From the NCBI GenBank assembly GCA_042701975.1, contig CP170561.1, forward strand, positions 806,001-870,000: a DNA stretch of 64,000 bases. Reading direction: 5' to 3'. Below, piece by piece: positions 25,247 to 36,023 of the stretch. The position numbers and the translations under genes were made by a program. The stretch's first letter is position 1. The number at the start of each line of letters is the position of its first letter. The notes beneath the pieces are model-generated. The model was given only the letters and a program-made list of their open reading frames with translations. It had not been told where the DNA came from and searched no databases. This DNA comes from JAFALK01 sp042701975 (GTDB lineage Bacteria > Pseudomonadota > Gammaproteobacteria > Burkholderiales > Burkholderiaceae_C).

Positions 25247-25771
25247 GTGATCGACCTCGCCAGCGGCCAGCCCACATCGGCCGCTGCGCCGGAGGACAAG
25301 TTTCAAGCCCCGCGATATGGGCTCCGCGGTGGCTTTTTTGCTTGTGCCGGCGTCTTCATCGTCATCGGCGTGCTGGCCTTCAGTTCCTTCCGCCTCGAGC
25401 AGTTGCTCCTGCTCGGCTCTTTCGGCTCCAGCGCGGTGATGATGTTCGGCTTCCCGGAGCTGCATTTCTCGCAGCCGCGCAGCGTGGTCGGCGGGCATTT
25501 CATCTGCTCGGCCGTGGGCCTGGCGGCTCTGGCCGGCTTCGGCCACACCTGGTGGGGCCTCGCGCTGGCTTGCGCGATCGCGCTGGCCTTGATGATGGCC
25601 ACGCGGACCGTGCATCCACCGGCGGGCTCCAACCCGGTGATCGTCTACCTGACAGCACCGAAGCTGGGCTTCCTGCTATATCCGACCTTGTTTGGCGCGT
25701 TGACGATGGTGGCCGTGGCGGTGCTGTACCACCGCGCCTGCAAGCGCAGCTATCCGGCTTACTGGATCTGA
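25247..25771 (+). CDS. HPP family integral membrane protein
   Basis: A 174-residue protein with four predicted membrane segments and the family signature HPPAGSNPVI in the last third. HPP proteins have been linked to nitrite transport in cyanobacteria and plants, but the substrate here is unknown. The GTG at 25247, one base after the antiporter stop, is the best start. It converges on rsmA with a 4-base gap. Confidence 0.85.
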   Translation: MIDLASGQPTSAAAPEDKFQAPRYGLRGGFFACAGVFIVIGVLAFSSFRLEQLLLLGSFGSSAVMMFGFPELHFSQPRSVVGGHFICSAVGLAALAGFGHTWWGLALACAIALALMMATRTVHPPAGSNPVIVYLTAPKLGFLLYPTLFGALTMVAVAVLYHRACKRSYPAYWI

Positions 25772-25775
25772 ACGA

Positions 25776-26534
25776 TCAGGCGAGCGCCTTCGCCAGGCTC
25801 ACGAATTCATCGACCGGCACTTCTTCCGCACGACGCTGCAGGTCGAAGTGGCCGCCAAAGCCACGCGCCTCCAGCCACTTGCCCAGCGAATGGCGCAGCA
25901 GCTTGCGGCGCTGCGAGAAGGCCACCTGGACCATCTCGCCGAACAGCACCACATCGATGGCCGGTGGCACGGCCAGCGGCACCATGCGCACGATGGCTGA
26001 GTCCACGCGCGGCGGCGGATCAAAGGCCTCGGGCGGCACGAAGAGCACGTTGTCAATGTCGTAGCGCCACTGCAGCATCACCGAGAGTCGGCCGTAGTCT
26101 TTCGAACCCGGCGACGCGGCCATGCGATCGACCACTTCCTTCTGCAGCATGAAGTGGTGGTCGACCACGTGCTCGACGAAGCCCAGCAGGTGAAAGAGGA
26201 TGGGCGTCGAGATGTTGTAAGGCAGGTTGCCCACGACGCGCAGCTTCTTGCCTTTGGCGGCAGCGATCTCGGCGAAATCGACCTTGAGCACGTCGGACTC
26301 GATGACCTCGAGATCGCCGCGTTTGCGCAGCCGCGCTGCGAGGTCGCGGTCCAGCTCGATGACGGTGAAGGAGCCGTGGCGTGCCAGCAGCGGCAGCGTC
26401 ATGGCGCCCAGGCCCGGGCCGATCTCGACGAGGGCGTCACCCTCCTCGGGTGCGATGGCATCGACGATGCCGTCGATGATGACGACGTCCGTCAGGAAGT
26501 GCTGGCCGAAGCGCTTGCGCGGGATGTGCGCCAT
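25776..26534 (-). CDS. rsmA: 16S rRNA dimethyladenosine transferase
   Basis: A 252-residue methyltransferase that dimethylates two adjacent adenines near the 3' end of 16S rRNA during 30S assembly. It begins IPRKRFGQHFL, has SAM motif VEIGPGLGAMT and the catalytic NLPYNIS. It follows surA by 16 bases; pdxA, often between them in other proteobacteria, is absent here. Confidence 0.96.
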   Translation of the reverse strand: MAHIPRKRFGQHFLTDVVIIDGIVDAIAPEEGDALVEIGPGLGAMTLPLLARHGSFTVIELDRDLAARLRKRGDLEVIESDVLKVDFAEIAAAKGKKLRVVGNLPYNISTPILFHLLGFVEHVVDHHFMLQKEVVDRMAASPGSKDYGRLSVMLQWRYDIDNVLFVPPEAFDPPPRVDSAIVRMVPLAVPPAIDVVLFGEMVQVAFSQRRKLLRHSLGKWLEARGFGGHFDLQRRAEEVPVDEFVSLAKALA

Positions 26535-26550
26535 CAGTAGTTCAGCCCGA

Positions 26551-27906
26551 TCAGTCTTGCCACTCGCGCGTTTCGATGTAGGCCTTGGAGCGCAGCTCCT
26601 TCACCCAGTCTTGGTACGCGGCATCAAACTTCTGCTCGCGCAGCGCACCACGCGCCTGCTCGCGCAGCTGCTTCATCTCGATCTGTGTCTGGCGGCGCTC
26701 CAGCACCTGGATCAGGTGCACGCCGTAGCGCGAGGGGACGGGGGCAGAGATGCCGTTGATGTCGAGCGCGTTCATGGCCGACTCGAATTCGGGCACGTAC
26801 ATGCCCGGCGAGGCCCAGCCCAGATCGCCGCCTTGCGGGGCGCTGCCGTCTTCCGAGAACTGCTTGGCCAGAGCCTCGAAGCTGGCGTGGCCGGCCACGA
26901 TCTCGCGCTTGAACTCGGCCAGGCGCGAAGCCGCCTGCTCCATCGTCAGCTGGGCCGAGGGGCGCAGCAGGATGTGGCGGGCGCGGGTCTGGGTGACTTC
27001 GGTCAGGGAGTTGGAACCCGAACGCTCGACGACCTTGATCACATGGAAGCCAGCGCCGGAGCGCACGAGCTTGCCCAGCACATCGCCGCTCTTGAGGCCC
27101 TTGACGGCATCGACGAAGACGTCCGGCAGCCGCTCGGCCGGGCGCAGGCCAATCACGCCGCCCTGGGCCTTGTTGCCGTCTTCCGAATATTCCTTGTTGA
27201 CCTTGGCGAAGTCCTCGCCGCCCAGCACGGCCTTGAGCGCAGCCTCGGCACGCGCGCGGCGCTCGTTCAGCACGGCGTCGGAAGCGCCGTCGGGCACGGT
27301 GATCAGGATCTGCTGGAGGTTGAGCTGGCCGCCGTTGGCCAGGGCCTCGCGGCGCTTTTCCAGCCAGGCATCGATCTCGGCATCGGTGATGCGGATGCGG
27401 CCCTGGACCTCGTGGTCGCGCAGGCGTTCGGTCATGAGCTGATCGCGCAGGTTTTCGCGGAAGCGCTTCATGTCCATGCCGTCGGCCTTGAGGCGCTCGA
27501 TCAGCTCGGGCAGGGTGATCTTGTTCTGCGCCGCCACGTTGTTGACCACGCGGTCCAGCTCGGCCTCGTCCACGCGATTGCTCATCTCGCGGGCGTTGGT
27601 GACCATGACGCGCTCGTCAATCAGCGCGTCCAGCGCCTCCTTGCGCAGCTCTTCGGTCAGAGGCGTGGGCTGGCCCTTCTGACGGTACTGATCACGCAGC
27701 TGCTGCATGCGGCCGGTGACCTCGCTGGCGGCAACGATGTCCTGGTTGACCACGGCGGCGATGAAGTCGCCCGGCAGCAGCTGGGACTTGCGGTTGGAGA
27801 CGATGGGTTCCGGGTGCTGGGCCGAAGCCGATGGCGCGATCGAAAGCAAAGCGCAGAAAACACTCAGGGCAGCCGTGGCGGCCAGGTAGCGGCGGTTGTC
27901 AGTCAT
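26551..27906 (-). CDS. surA: periplasmic chaperone / peptidyl-prolyl isomerase SurA
   Basis: A 451-residue protein with a signal peptide (about 1-29, SIAPSASAQ), a SurA N-terminal chaperone domain, two parvulin domains (about 190-290 and 300-410, with LQQILITVP and ARHILLRPS openings) and a C-terminal helix. It escorts unfolded outer-membrane proteins, LptD among them, to the BAM complex. Its ATG overlaps the end of lptD by 8 bases, so chaperone and client are made together. Confidence 0.95.
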   Translation of the reverse strand: MTDNRRYLAATAALSVFCALLSIAPSASAQHPEPIVSNRKSQLLPGDFIAAVVNQDIVAASEVTGRMQQLRDQYRQKGQPTPLTEELRKEALDALIDERVMVTNAREMSNRVDEAELDRVVNNVAAQNKITLPELIERLKADGMDMKRFRENLRDQLMTERLRDHEVQGRIRITDAEIDAWLEKRREALANGGQLNLQQILITVPDGASDAVLNERRARAEAALKAVLGGEDFAKVNKEYSEDGNKAQGGVIGLRPAERLPDVFVDAVKGLKSGDVLGKLVRSGAGFHVIKVVERSGSNSLTEVTQTRARHILLRPSAQLTMEQAASRLAEFKREIVAGHASFEALAKQFSEDGSAPQGGDLGWASPGMYVPEFESAMNALDINGISAPVPSRYGVHLIQVLERRQTQIEMKQLREQARGALREQKFDAAYQDWVKELRSKAYIETREWQD

Positions 27907-30304
27907 TGGATGATGAGGGGAAGGTCGATCGCTCGGAGCTCAGGGCCCTGTAACCGGGAATATTGTCCTTCAAGACGTGAAGGGCGTTCGATCCCAGCTG
28001 GGACAGGCCGACGAGCTCGAGTTGCAGCATCAATCGGGTGTTGGTTTGGCTCAGGCCCGTGGACAGGCGTTGCACGCCCATGCGCATGACCCAGCAGCCG
28101 GCGTCGTACTCCACGCTCATGACTGAATCGGTGACCCGCTTGTCGCGCATGCTGTACTGCACGCGGCCGGCGCTGTACCAGGAGCCGCTGCAACCGCTGC
28201 CGCCGCTGATGCCACTCTTGCGACCGCCGAACAGCGGCCACTGCCAGGCGACTTCGGCCTGCTCGGACTGGTCGCGCGCCAAACGGTAGGCAACGCTGAC
28301 GGTGCGGAACGGCCCCGGCGAATAGCGGGCGCGCAGCACGGAGCGCTGCGTGCGGTTGTTCTCCGGGTCGTACTGCAGCGTGCCGTCGGCCCACCAGAAC
28401 TCGGACATGTGCACCGCGCCCAGCAGCAGCAGGTCGGAGAAGCGCTGCTTGCTCGGCGGGCTGCCGTCGGGCGTGATGCGCTGCTCGGTGAACTGCATGC
28501 GCTGCACGGCGCCCAGGCGCAGCACTTCGTCGCCGCTGTCCGGGCGGATCCAGCGGCTGACGGCGCCGAAGGTCAGCTGGTTGGCATCGTTGACGCGGTC
28601 CACGCCGGTGAACTGGTTGTCCGCGTAGATCGAGTCGAAGTTGAAGTCGCGCGGCGCCGAGTCGAAGTTCGGCACCAGGTCCTGCGAGCGGTAGGGCGTG
28701 CGCACGTAGAGCAGGCGCGGCTCCAGCGTCTGGCGCATCGCGCTGCCCAGCAGCGTGGTGTCGCGCTCGAAGACCCAGCCGTTGTCCAGGCTGAAGGTCG
28801 GGATGGTACGGGTCAGGCTGCGGCGGCCGTCAGACAACGTCTGGTCCAGCGAATAACTGGCTGCGTTGACGGACGCGCGCGGGATCAGCCACCAGCCGGC
28901 GCCGCCCATGGGCACGCTGACGTGGCCGAGCATGTGCACGCGCTGGCCGGTCTGCGTCTGCGTGGGCAGCGCGTCGGGCGAGAGGTCGAAGCGGTTGTAC
29001 TCCAGCTCCAGCGCGCCTTCCAGCCGCGCCTTGCGGCCCCAGGGCGTGAAGCCGTCGAGCACGGCATCATCAGACGCGGTCGTGAGCCGGGTGCCAATCT
29101 GCGGCGAGCGCTGGTAGGGCGCGAGGAACTGCACCGTCGGGTCGGTGCCCTGCAGCGCCTGCCATTGCTGGACGCGCAGGTAGCTCTGCCAGTCGCCCCA
29201 GTTGTAGCTCTTGCGGCGCTCCAGCAGCGCATCGCCAGCGAGCAGACGCTGGGTCTTGCTCTGCAGGCGCTGCGGCATGTCCTTCCAGTAGTCGTCGTCG
29301 GAGACCCGCTCAGCGCGCACGGTGTAGCGCCAGTCATCGCCGAAGCTGCCGTCGTTCTTGAGGCTCAGGTCCCAGCGCGAGCGGCCCGCCACGCGGTCGT
29401 GCGGCATCAGGTCCAGGCCCATGGTGCCGGAGTGGCTGGGCTCCAGGTAGCGGAACTCGGAGTCGAAGCCGCTGCCGCGCTTGCTCATCACGACCGGCGT
29501 GATGGTGGCGTCGCGTTGCGGCGCGATGTTCCAGTAGTAGGGCACGCCGAACTCGACGCCGCTGCGGTTGTCCACGCCCAGGATCGGCGGCAGCCAGCCG
29601 GACTTGCGCTGACCGTCCAGCGCGAAGCTGAGGTTGGGCGCCGCCAGGATCGGCACGCCCAGGAAGCGCAGCACCGCGCCCTGGGCCAGGCCCTCGTTGT
29701 TCTCGAAGTCCATCGAGAGGTGCTTGGCGCTGATCTGCCAGTCGGGCTCCTTGCCTTCGACGATGGGGCAGCTGCTGTAGGTGCCCGCTTCGGCGCGCAC
29801 GTGCTTGGCGTCGGCGAAGCTGATGCGCTCGGCATGGCCCGAGCCGCCGGTGGCGGAGAAGAAATACGTCGGGCTGATGAACTCGCCTTCGAAGCGACCC
29901 ACGTAAAGCGTGGCCTCGGGGCCGACGAAGCGGTTGCCGGCCCGGCTCAGCGAGACCTGGCCGGTGGCACGCGCCAGATCGCTGACCTGGTCGTAGTGCA
30001 GCTTGTCCGAGCGCAGCAGCAGGTCGCCGTAGCGCAGCTCCACGTCGCCCTGGGCGTTGAAGTACTGCTCGAGCTGGGTGTCGAAGTCACGCGCCTGGAT
30101 CAGCAGGGCCGGCTTGGCATCGGGCTTGGCCTGGCCCACCTGGCGCACGGGCTTGAGCGGGATCGGCGGGCTGTCCGGCTCGGTCGAGACGGCCGCGGTC
30201 TGCGCGTGGGCGCCGATGCAAAGCACCGCCAGCGCGGCCAGGCACAGGGGCGACAAGGCGGGGCGCAGGGCAGAGCGCGGAACGAGGCGGTGGGGAGGTT
30301 GCAC
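27899..30304 (-). CDS. lptD: LPS-assembly outer-membrane protein LptD
   Basis: An 801-residue protein with a GTG start, signal peptide (about 1-35), N-terminal OstA/LptA-like domain (VELRYGDLLLRSDKL) and a large C-terminal barrel. With LptE it moves lipopolysaccharide into the outer leaflet. Cysteines are found at YSSCP and near the C-terminus (GSGCSG, DAGCW); the adjacent Cys pair of E. coli LptD is a single Cys here, so the disulfide pattern may be simpler. It heads lptD-surA-rsmA. Confidence 0.95.
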   Translation of the reverse strand: MQPPHRLVPRSALRPALSPLCLAALAVLCIGAHAQTAAVSTEPDSPPIPLKPVRQVGQAKPDAKPALLIQARDFDTQLEQYFNAQGDVELRYGDLLLRSDKLHYDQVSDLARATGQVSLSRAGNRFVGPEATLYVGRFEGEFISPTYFFSATGGSGHAERISFADAKHVRAEAGTYSSCPIVEGKEPDWQISAKHLSMDFENNEGLAQGAVLRFLGVPILAAPNLSFALDGQRKSGWLPPILGVDNRSGVEFGVPYYWNIAPQRDATITPVVMSKRGSGFDSEFRYLEPSHSGTMGLDLMPHDRVAGRSRWDLSLKNDGSFGDDWRYTVRAERVSDDDYWKDMPQRLQSKTQRLLAGDALLERRKSYNWGDWQSYLRVQQWQALQGTDPTVQFLAPYQRSPQIGTRLTTASDDAVLDGFTPWGRKARLEGALELEYNRFDLSPDALPTQTQTGQRVHMLGHVSVPMGGAGWWLIPRASVNAASYSLDQTLSDGRRSLTRTIPTFSLDNGWVFERDTTLLGSAMRQTLEPRLLYVRTPYRSQDLVPNFDSAPRDFNFDSIYADNQFTGVDRVNDANQLTFGAVSRWIRPDSGDEVLRLGAVQRMQFTEQRITPDGSPPSKQRFSDLLLLGAVHMSEFWWADGTLQYDPENNRTQRSVLRARYSPGPFRTVSVAYRLARDQSEQAEVAWQWPLFGGRKSGISGGSGCSGSWYSAGRVQYSMRDKRVTDSVMSVEYDAGCWVMRMGVQRLSTGLSQTNTRLMLQLELVGLSQLGSNALHVLKDNIPGYRALSSERSTFPSSSND

Positions 30305-30358
30305 GAAGACAGCTTTGCCGACCCAAGATCGGACGGGAGTTCTTAGAATTCATTATCC

Positions 30359-30967
30359 ATGCCTGATACCTCTCTCCCCCCTTCCGCCACCCCGGACCTG
30401 CGCGCGGCCCTGGCCGAGTTGCTCGCCTGGCAGCAGCAGCACCTGAACGACCACGGCTTCCCGCCGCATGACGAGGCCGCGCTGCGTGCCGATCTGGAAG
30501 CCTTTGCCGAAGGCCGCAGCTGGAACGAGCAGCAGCAGCGCTGGTGGCAGATGAGCGTCAAGGCCCTGGTGGACAGCGCCCTGGCGCAGCCGCAGATCGC
30601 CACGCGCGCCGGCCGCATGGGCCCGCTGATGGCCGACCTGGCTGCCGTGCTGCGCGGGCCGGACCAGGCCTTTGAAGAAGAAGTCGAGCTCGATGCCGCC
30701 ATCCGCTGGTGGGAGTCCGCGCGCAAGATCGGCCTGCCCTTCCCCGAGGACTGGGTGGAGGACTTCGGCCTGCTCTGGCGGGCCGTCGAATGGACCGGCC
30801 TGCTGCAGCACCTCACGCTGCTGGGCCAGGCAGGCGAGCAGGAACTGCTGATGGCCCATGCGGTCAAGGTGTCGACGCGCTATGCGGCGCTCTCGCCGCT
30901 GGCCGCGCTGCTGCAGGAGATGCAGGGCGACCGGGATCTGATGGAGACCGGCTTTACGCTTCGGTAG
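30359..30967 (+). CDS. shrunken AmgK-family sugar kinase homolog lacking the catalytic loops
   Basis: A 202-residue protein divergent from lptD, where relatives carry the 340-370-residue kinase AmgK (phosphorylates N-acetylmuramic acid/GlcNAc for peptidoglycan recycling). HDEAALRADLEAFAEG, LVDSALAQPQI and, near the end, ELDAAIRWWESARKIGLP, FGLLWRAVEWTGLLQHL and STRYAALSPLAALL line up with AmgK. The ATP-binding N-lobe and the HRDYMPRN and DFQDA motifs are missing: the sequence jumps from AQPQI to GRMGPLMADLAAVL. It cannot be a kinase. The frame is intact, so it may have a new role or be decaying. TAGAAT ends 9 bases before the ATG. The alignment is from memory of the family. Confidence 0.65.
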   Translation: MPDTSLPPSATPDLRAALAELLAWQQQHLNDHGFPPHDEAALRADLEAFAEGRSWNEQQQRWWQMSVKALVDSALAQPQIATRAGRMGPLMADLAAVLRGPDQAFEEEVELDAAIRWWESARKIGLPFPEDWVEDFGLLWRAVEWTGLLQHLTLLGQAGEQELLMAHAVKVSTRYAALSPLAALLQEMQGDRDLMETGFTLR

Positions 30968-31955
30968 GCAGCTCGGTCGTGGCGGCCTCGGCCACGTCGT
31001 TGTGCGACAGCCAGCGGTCGTAGCTCGTCTCGCAGCCGGCAGCCGCCAGCCAGGGGTCGCGCTCCTCGCCACCGAAGATCTCGACGAGGAAATCCAGGAA
31101 CACGCGGGTGCGCGCCGGCACGTACTTGCGCGTCGGCATCGCCGCCCAGATCGTGTGCACGCGCAGGTGCCAGGCCGGCAGCACGCGCTCCAGGCCATGC
31201 TCCATCAAGGCGTCCTCGATCATGAAGGACGGCAGCCCGGCGATGCCCAGGCCGTGCAGGGCAGCGGCGTAATTGGTGTCCTGCGTGGTCGTGGCCATCA
31301 CCGAATTGCCCTTGGGCACGACGGTGAAGACGTCCTTGCCGCAGCGCATCTCGAAGCCACGCTGCAGGCTGGAGAGCGGCGGGATCAGGGCGTCGTGCTG
31401 GTCCAGCTCGCTCGGGTGGCGGGGCCGGCCGCGCTTGCCCAGGTATTCGGGCGAGGCACACATGATGACCTCGGTGCGCGCCAGCACGCGGGCCACGAAA
31501 TCCCCATCGAGCGGCTTGCTGCTCATGATGATGGAGATGTCGTGCGCCTCGTCCACGGTCTCGACTGCGCCGGGCGAGCTCAGCTCGAAACGGACCTTGG
31601 GGTAGCGCTCATGAAAGCGCGGCAGGTGCTTGGCCAGCTGGTGCACGGCCAGCGAGGGCGGCACCAGCACGCGCAGCAGGCCACGCGGCTCGGCCGTGGC
31701 CGAGCTGGCAAGCGCCTGGGCTTCATCCACCTCGGCGAGGATGCGCCGGGCGCGCTCCAGGTAGGCCTCGCCGATGTCGGTCAGCGCCAGGCGGCGCGTC
31801 GTGCGATTGAGCAGCCGCGCGCCGAGGTGATCCTCCAGCTCGGCCACCAGCCGCGTGACCACGGCCGGCGCGAGGTCGAGCACGCGCGCGGCGCCGGCGA
31901 AGCTGCCCTCGTCGATGACACGGGTGAAGACGCGGATCGCGCGGAGCTGGTCCAT
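30954..31955 (-). CDS. LysR-family transcriptional regulator
   Basis: A 333-residue regulator with an N-terminal winged helix (LRAIRVFTRVIDEGSFAGAA) and a periplasmic-binding-like effector domain from about 92. The type is close to those with C-terminal AAMPTRKYVPARTRVFLDFL, common in Burkholderiales. Its 3' end overlaps the shrunken kinase gene by 14 bases. The M20 peptidase gene upstream ends 16 bases before its start, so it could be co-transcribed with it rather than regulate it. Confidence 0.88.
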   Translation of the reverse strand: MDQLRAIRVFTRVIDEGSFAGAARVLDLAPAVVTRLVAELEDHLGARLLNRTTRRLALTDIGEAYLERARRILAEVDEAQALASSATAEPRGLLRVLVPPSLAVHQLAKHLPRFHERYPKVRFELSSPGAVETVDEAHDISIIMSSKPLDGDFVARVLARTEVIMCASPEYLGKRGRPRHPSELDQHDALIPPLSSLQRGFEMRCGKDVFTVVPKGNSVMATTTQDTNYAAALHGLGIAGLPSFMIEDALMEHGLERVLPAWHLRVHTIWAAMPTRKYVPARTRVFLDFLVEIFGGEERDPWLAAAGCETSYDRWLSHNDVAEAATTELPTEA

Positions 31956-31971
31956 GCGCTGAGGCTTGCCG

Positions 31972-33456
<1,485 letters not shown>

Positions 33457-33512
33457 GATGCGGCTCCTTGCGGCGCTCCTCGTGGGAGCTCCTGATGGCA
33501 TGGGCCGCCATC

Positions 33513-34376
33513 TTAAAACCTGTCGTCGATCCAGGCCTGCATCCGGGCGAAGACCTGGTCTTTCTCCGGCTCGTTGAAGATTTCGTGGCGGCAGGGCTCG
33601 AAGCAGTGCGAGCGCAGCAGCGCGGGCGGCGCGCTGGCGGCAAAGCCGGCACTGCCCTCGGGCGAGACGCACATGTCCTGCCCCGCCCAGCCCAGCCAGG
33701 TGGGCACGACCCAGTCCGGCGCGTGCTGGAGCACCAGCTCGCCGGCATCGACGATGAAGCCGGCCAGTGCGGGCGTCACCTTCTTGTGGACCAAGGGATC
33801 TTCCACATAGGCCCGCACCACGGCCGGATCGCGTGAAATCCATGCCGGCTTCAGGCCATTGCCAGCCGCCAGGTTCGGCGCCAGGCGCAAGCCCAGGCCC
33901 AGTTGCAGGCGCTGCCAGAGCGACAGGCCCGGATCGAGGGCCGGCGAGGACAGCATCAGCCCGTCAACGGGCCGGAACCATTCGGGCAGGGCGCCAGCCG
34001 TGTTGGCCATCAAACCACCGGCGACGAAGCGCGCGGCGATCAGGCCGCCCAGGCTGTGCCCCAGCAGCAGCAGGCGCCCGCCGCTCAGGCCGGGTTCTTG
34101 CTGAAGGGTGTCGATGACGCGGGCCAGGTCGCACAGCAGCGATTCCGCGCCGGGGATGGCGCCTCGTGCGCCGCCCGAGGCACCATGGCCGCGCTGGTCG
34201 TAGCCAACGACGTTCCAACCCCAGGCGTTCAGCCGTGCAGCGACCGCCTCGTAACGGCCGATGTGTTCGCCCAGTCCATGGACGATGAGCACGGTGCCGC
34301 GCGACGCACCCTCGCCGGCATGGCGCCAATGGCGCCAGTGCAGGGGCAGGCCGTCGACAGTGGTGAGCGTTCGCAT
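33513..34376 (-). CDS. alpha/beta hydrolase, monoacylglycerol-lipase/lysophospholipase type
   Basis: A 287-residue hydrolase with nucleophile GHSLGG, the oxyanion stretch VHGLGEHIGRY, an acidic residue in GWAGQDMCVSP and His in PCRHEIFNEP. This set matches bacterial monoacylglycerol lipases. The ATG at 34376 was chosen because TACACT ends 7 bases upstream and the fold begins directly with it; the frame extends upstream without homology. It lies 56 bases upstream of the M20 gene. Confidence 0.88.
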   Translation of the reverse strand: MRTLTTVDGLPLHWRHWRHAGEGASRGTVLIVHGLGEHIGRYEAVAARLNAWGWNVVGYDQRGHGASGGARGAIPGAESLLCDLARVIDTLQQEPGLSGGRLLLLGHSLGGLIAARFVAGGLMANTAGALPEWFRPVDGLMLSSPALDPGLSLWQRLQLGLGLRLAPNLAAGNGLKPAWISRDPAVVRAYVEDPLVHKKVTPALAGFIVDAGELVLQHAPDWVVPTWLGWAGQDMCVSPEGSAGFAASAPPALLRSHCFEPCRHEIFNEPEKDQVFARMQAWIDDRF

Positions 34377-34461
34377 GCGCGGCAGTGTAGGGAGCCCCCC
34401 GCGCGCCGCACTCCGGGATTGCACCCGCATGGTGAATATGCCCATGCCAGGAAGCTGTAAG

Positions 34462-35205
34462 CTAGGTCGGCAAGCCCTTGAGCGCGGCCTCGGCGCCGGC
34501 GATGGCTTCGCGGTTGAGATCGCGGGCATGGGCCGTCGAATGGCGCGCATCCTTGAGCACCTGTTCCAGCACGGCGCGAGCCTCGTCGTACCGGCCCTGA
34601 GCAACCAGCCAGCGGCCCCAGGCGCTGTTGGTGCTCATGCCGCCGTGGCGTTCCAGCGCCACCTTGAAGGCGGCCTCGGCTTCGTCGGGTGCAGCCTCGG
34701 CCGCCAGCTCGGCATAGAGCAGGGCCAGCTCGCCCGTCTGGCGCTCGGGCTGGGCAGCGACCAGGCGGCCCAGCGTGGCCCAGGCGTCACGGGCCTTGCC
34801 GAGCTTGTACTGCGTGCGGGCCAGGCCCAGCAGCGCTTCCGGATCGTTGGCGAACGGGCCCTGGGCGCAGGCCTCGAAATGGGGCAGCGCATCGGCGGCG
34901 CGGCCGGCGCCGTAGAAGGCTTGAGCCAGGCGCAGGCGATTGCCCATCGATGGCGTCTGGTCGAGCGCGGTCTGCGCCTCGCGCAGCTCGCGCCCCGGAT
35001 CGACGATGGCCTTGAGCGTGCTGCCGGCCTTGCGCACAACGCGGCTGTTGCGCTGCTCGGGCAGGTACTCGGCAAAGAAGTACACCAGGCTGCCCAGTCC
35101 CGGGAAGGCGAGCAGGATGAAGAGCCAGTACATATTGCGACCGGTGCGCACGACATGGACCGCAAAGAAGATGGCGATGATGAGGTGAAGGCCGATAAAG
35201 GGCAT
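34462..35205 (-). CDS. membrane-anchored TPR protein with a PLD-nuclease N-terminal-like segment
   Basis: A 247-residue protein. Residues 1-50 have two short hydrophobic stretches and the pattern MYWLFILLAFPGLGSLVYF, like the N-terminal membrane segment of cardiolipin synthases, but no phospholipase D catalytic domain follows. From about 70 on there are four to five TPR-like helical repeats (RLRLAQAFYGAGRAADALPH, ALLGLARTQYKLGKARDAWA). Probably a scaffold at the inner membrane; the partner is unknown. It precedes the alpha/beta hydrolase by 85 bases. Confidence 0.75.
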   Translation of the reverse strand: MPFIGLHLIIAIFFAVHVVRTGRNMYWLFILLAFPGLGSLVYFFAEYLPEQRNSRVVRKAGSTLKAIVDPGRELREAQTALDQTPSMGNRLRLAQAFYGAGRAADALPHFEACAQGPFANDPEALLGLARTQYKLGKARDAWATLGRLVAAQPERQTGELALLYAELAAEAAPDEAEAAFKVALERHGGMSTNSAWGRWLVAQGRYDEARAVLEQVLKDARHSTAHARDLNREAIAGAEAALKGLPT

Positions 35206-35217
35206 GAGGCTTCAGGT

Positions 35218-36009
35218 CTAGGGTTGGTTCAGGTCTGCCAATGCGGCGGGATAGTATTTCAAGAAGGCCCTGCGCACGGCACCCTCGCGGGCCGCGCGGC
35301 TGAGGGCTTCTCGCAGCAGGGCCAGGTCGGCCGGCGCCAGCATGCGCTTGGACAGGTACAGGCCCACTTCCATCAGCGGCAGGTCTTCGACGCGGCGAAA
35401 GCTCAGGTCGCTGCCCGCCGTGGCATAGGCTTGCGGCGGCGAGAGCAGCGCGAATTCGACCCGGCCGCCGCGCAGCATGCGGCCCACGCCGTCGAGGTCG
35501 TTGGCGCTGTCGGCGCGCTTCTCGGCCTGCATGTCGGCCACGAAGGCGCGGTACTCGGCGTTGAAGGCGAAGGCCCGCGGCACGACCATGCGCCAGCTGC
35601 TCTTGCGCAGCGCGGCGATGCTGCTGTAGCGGCCCGCATCATCCACACGCGTGAGGATGACCATCGGCTGGCGAAACAGCAGCACGAACTCGCCGGCCTC
35701 GTCGCGAGCATCGGTGCGCGTGGCCGAGATCATCAGGTCCAGCGCCTTGCCGCTGATCAGCTCGTTCTCCAGCCGCGGCCGCGGCATCACCGGGAACTCG
35801 AACTTACAGCCGACCATGGCGCCGACCTGGCGCAGGAACTCGGGCCAGACGCCTTCAACCTGCTCGGTGGCGGCATCGACGATGACGAGCCGCCCCGTGG
35901 GTGCCATCGGCGCCTGGATGGGCCGGCTGCAACCGGTGGCGTGCGCCGGCGCCGCAAGCAGCAGCCACGGCAGCAACAGCGTCAATGCGAAGGCCCATGT
36001 AAATCGCAT
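35218..36009 (-). CDS. periplasmic substrate-binding-like protein (SBP_bac_3 type)
   Basis: A 263-residue exported protein with a signal peptide (about 1-24, LLLAAPAHA) and two lobes like the amino-acid-binding family (EGVWPEFLRQVGAMVGCKFEFP; LMISATRTDARDEAGEFVLL). No permease or ATPase is next to it, so it may be a solitary binding or signalling protein. The start at 36009 gives the signal peptide, and GATACT lies 6 bases before it. It ends 12 bases upstream of the TPR gene's start. Confidence 0.8.
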   Translation of the reverse strand: MRFTWAFALTLLLPWLLLAAPAHATGCSRPIQAPMAPTGRLVIVDAATEQVEGVWPEFLRQVGAMVGCKFEFPVMPRPRLENELISGKALDLMISATRTDARDEAGEFVLLFRQPMVILTRVDDAGRYSSIAALRKSSWRMVVPRAFAFNAEYRAFVADMQAEKRADSANDLDGVGRMLRGGRVEFALLSPPQAYATAGSDLSFRRVEDLPLMEVGLYLSKRMLAPADLALLREALSRAAREGAVRRAFLKYYPAALADLNQP

Positions 36010-36023
36010 GGACTCAGTATCAA

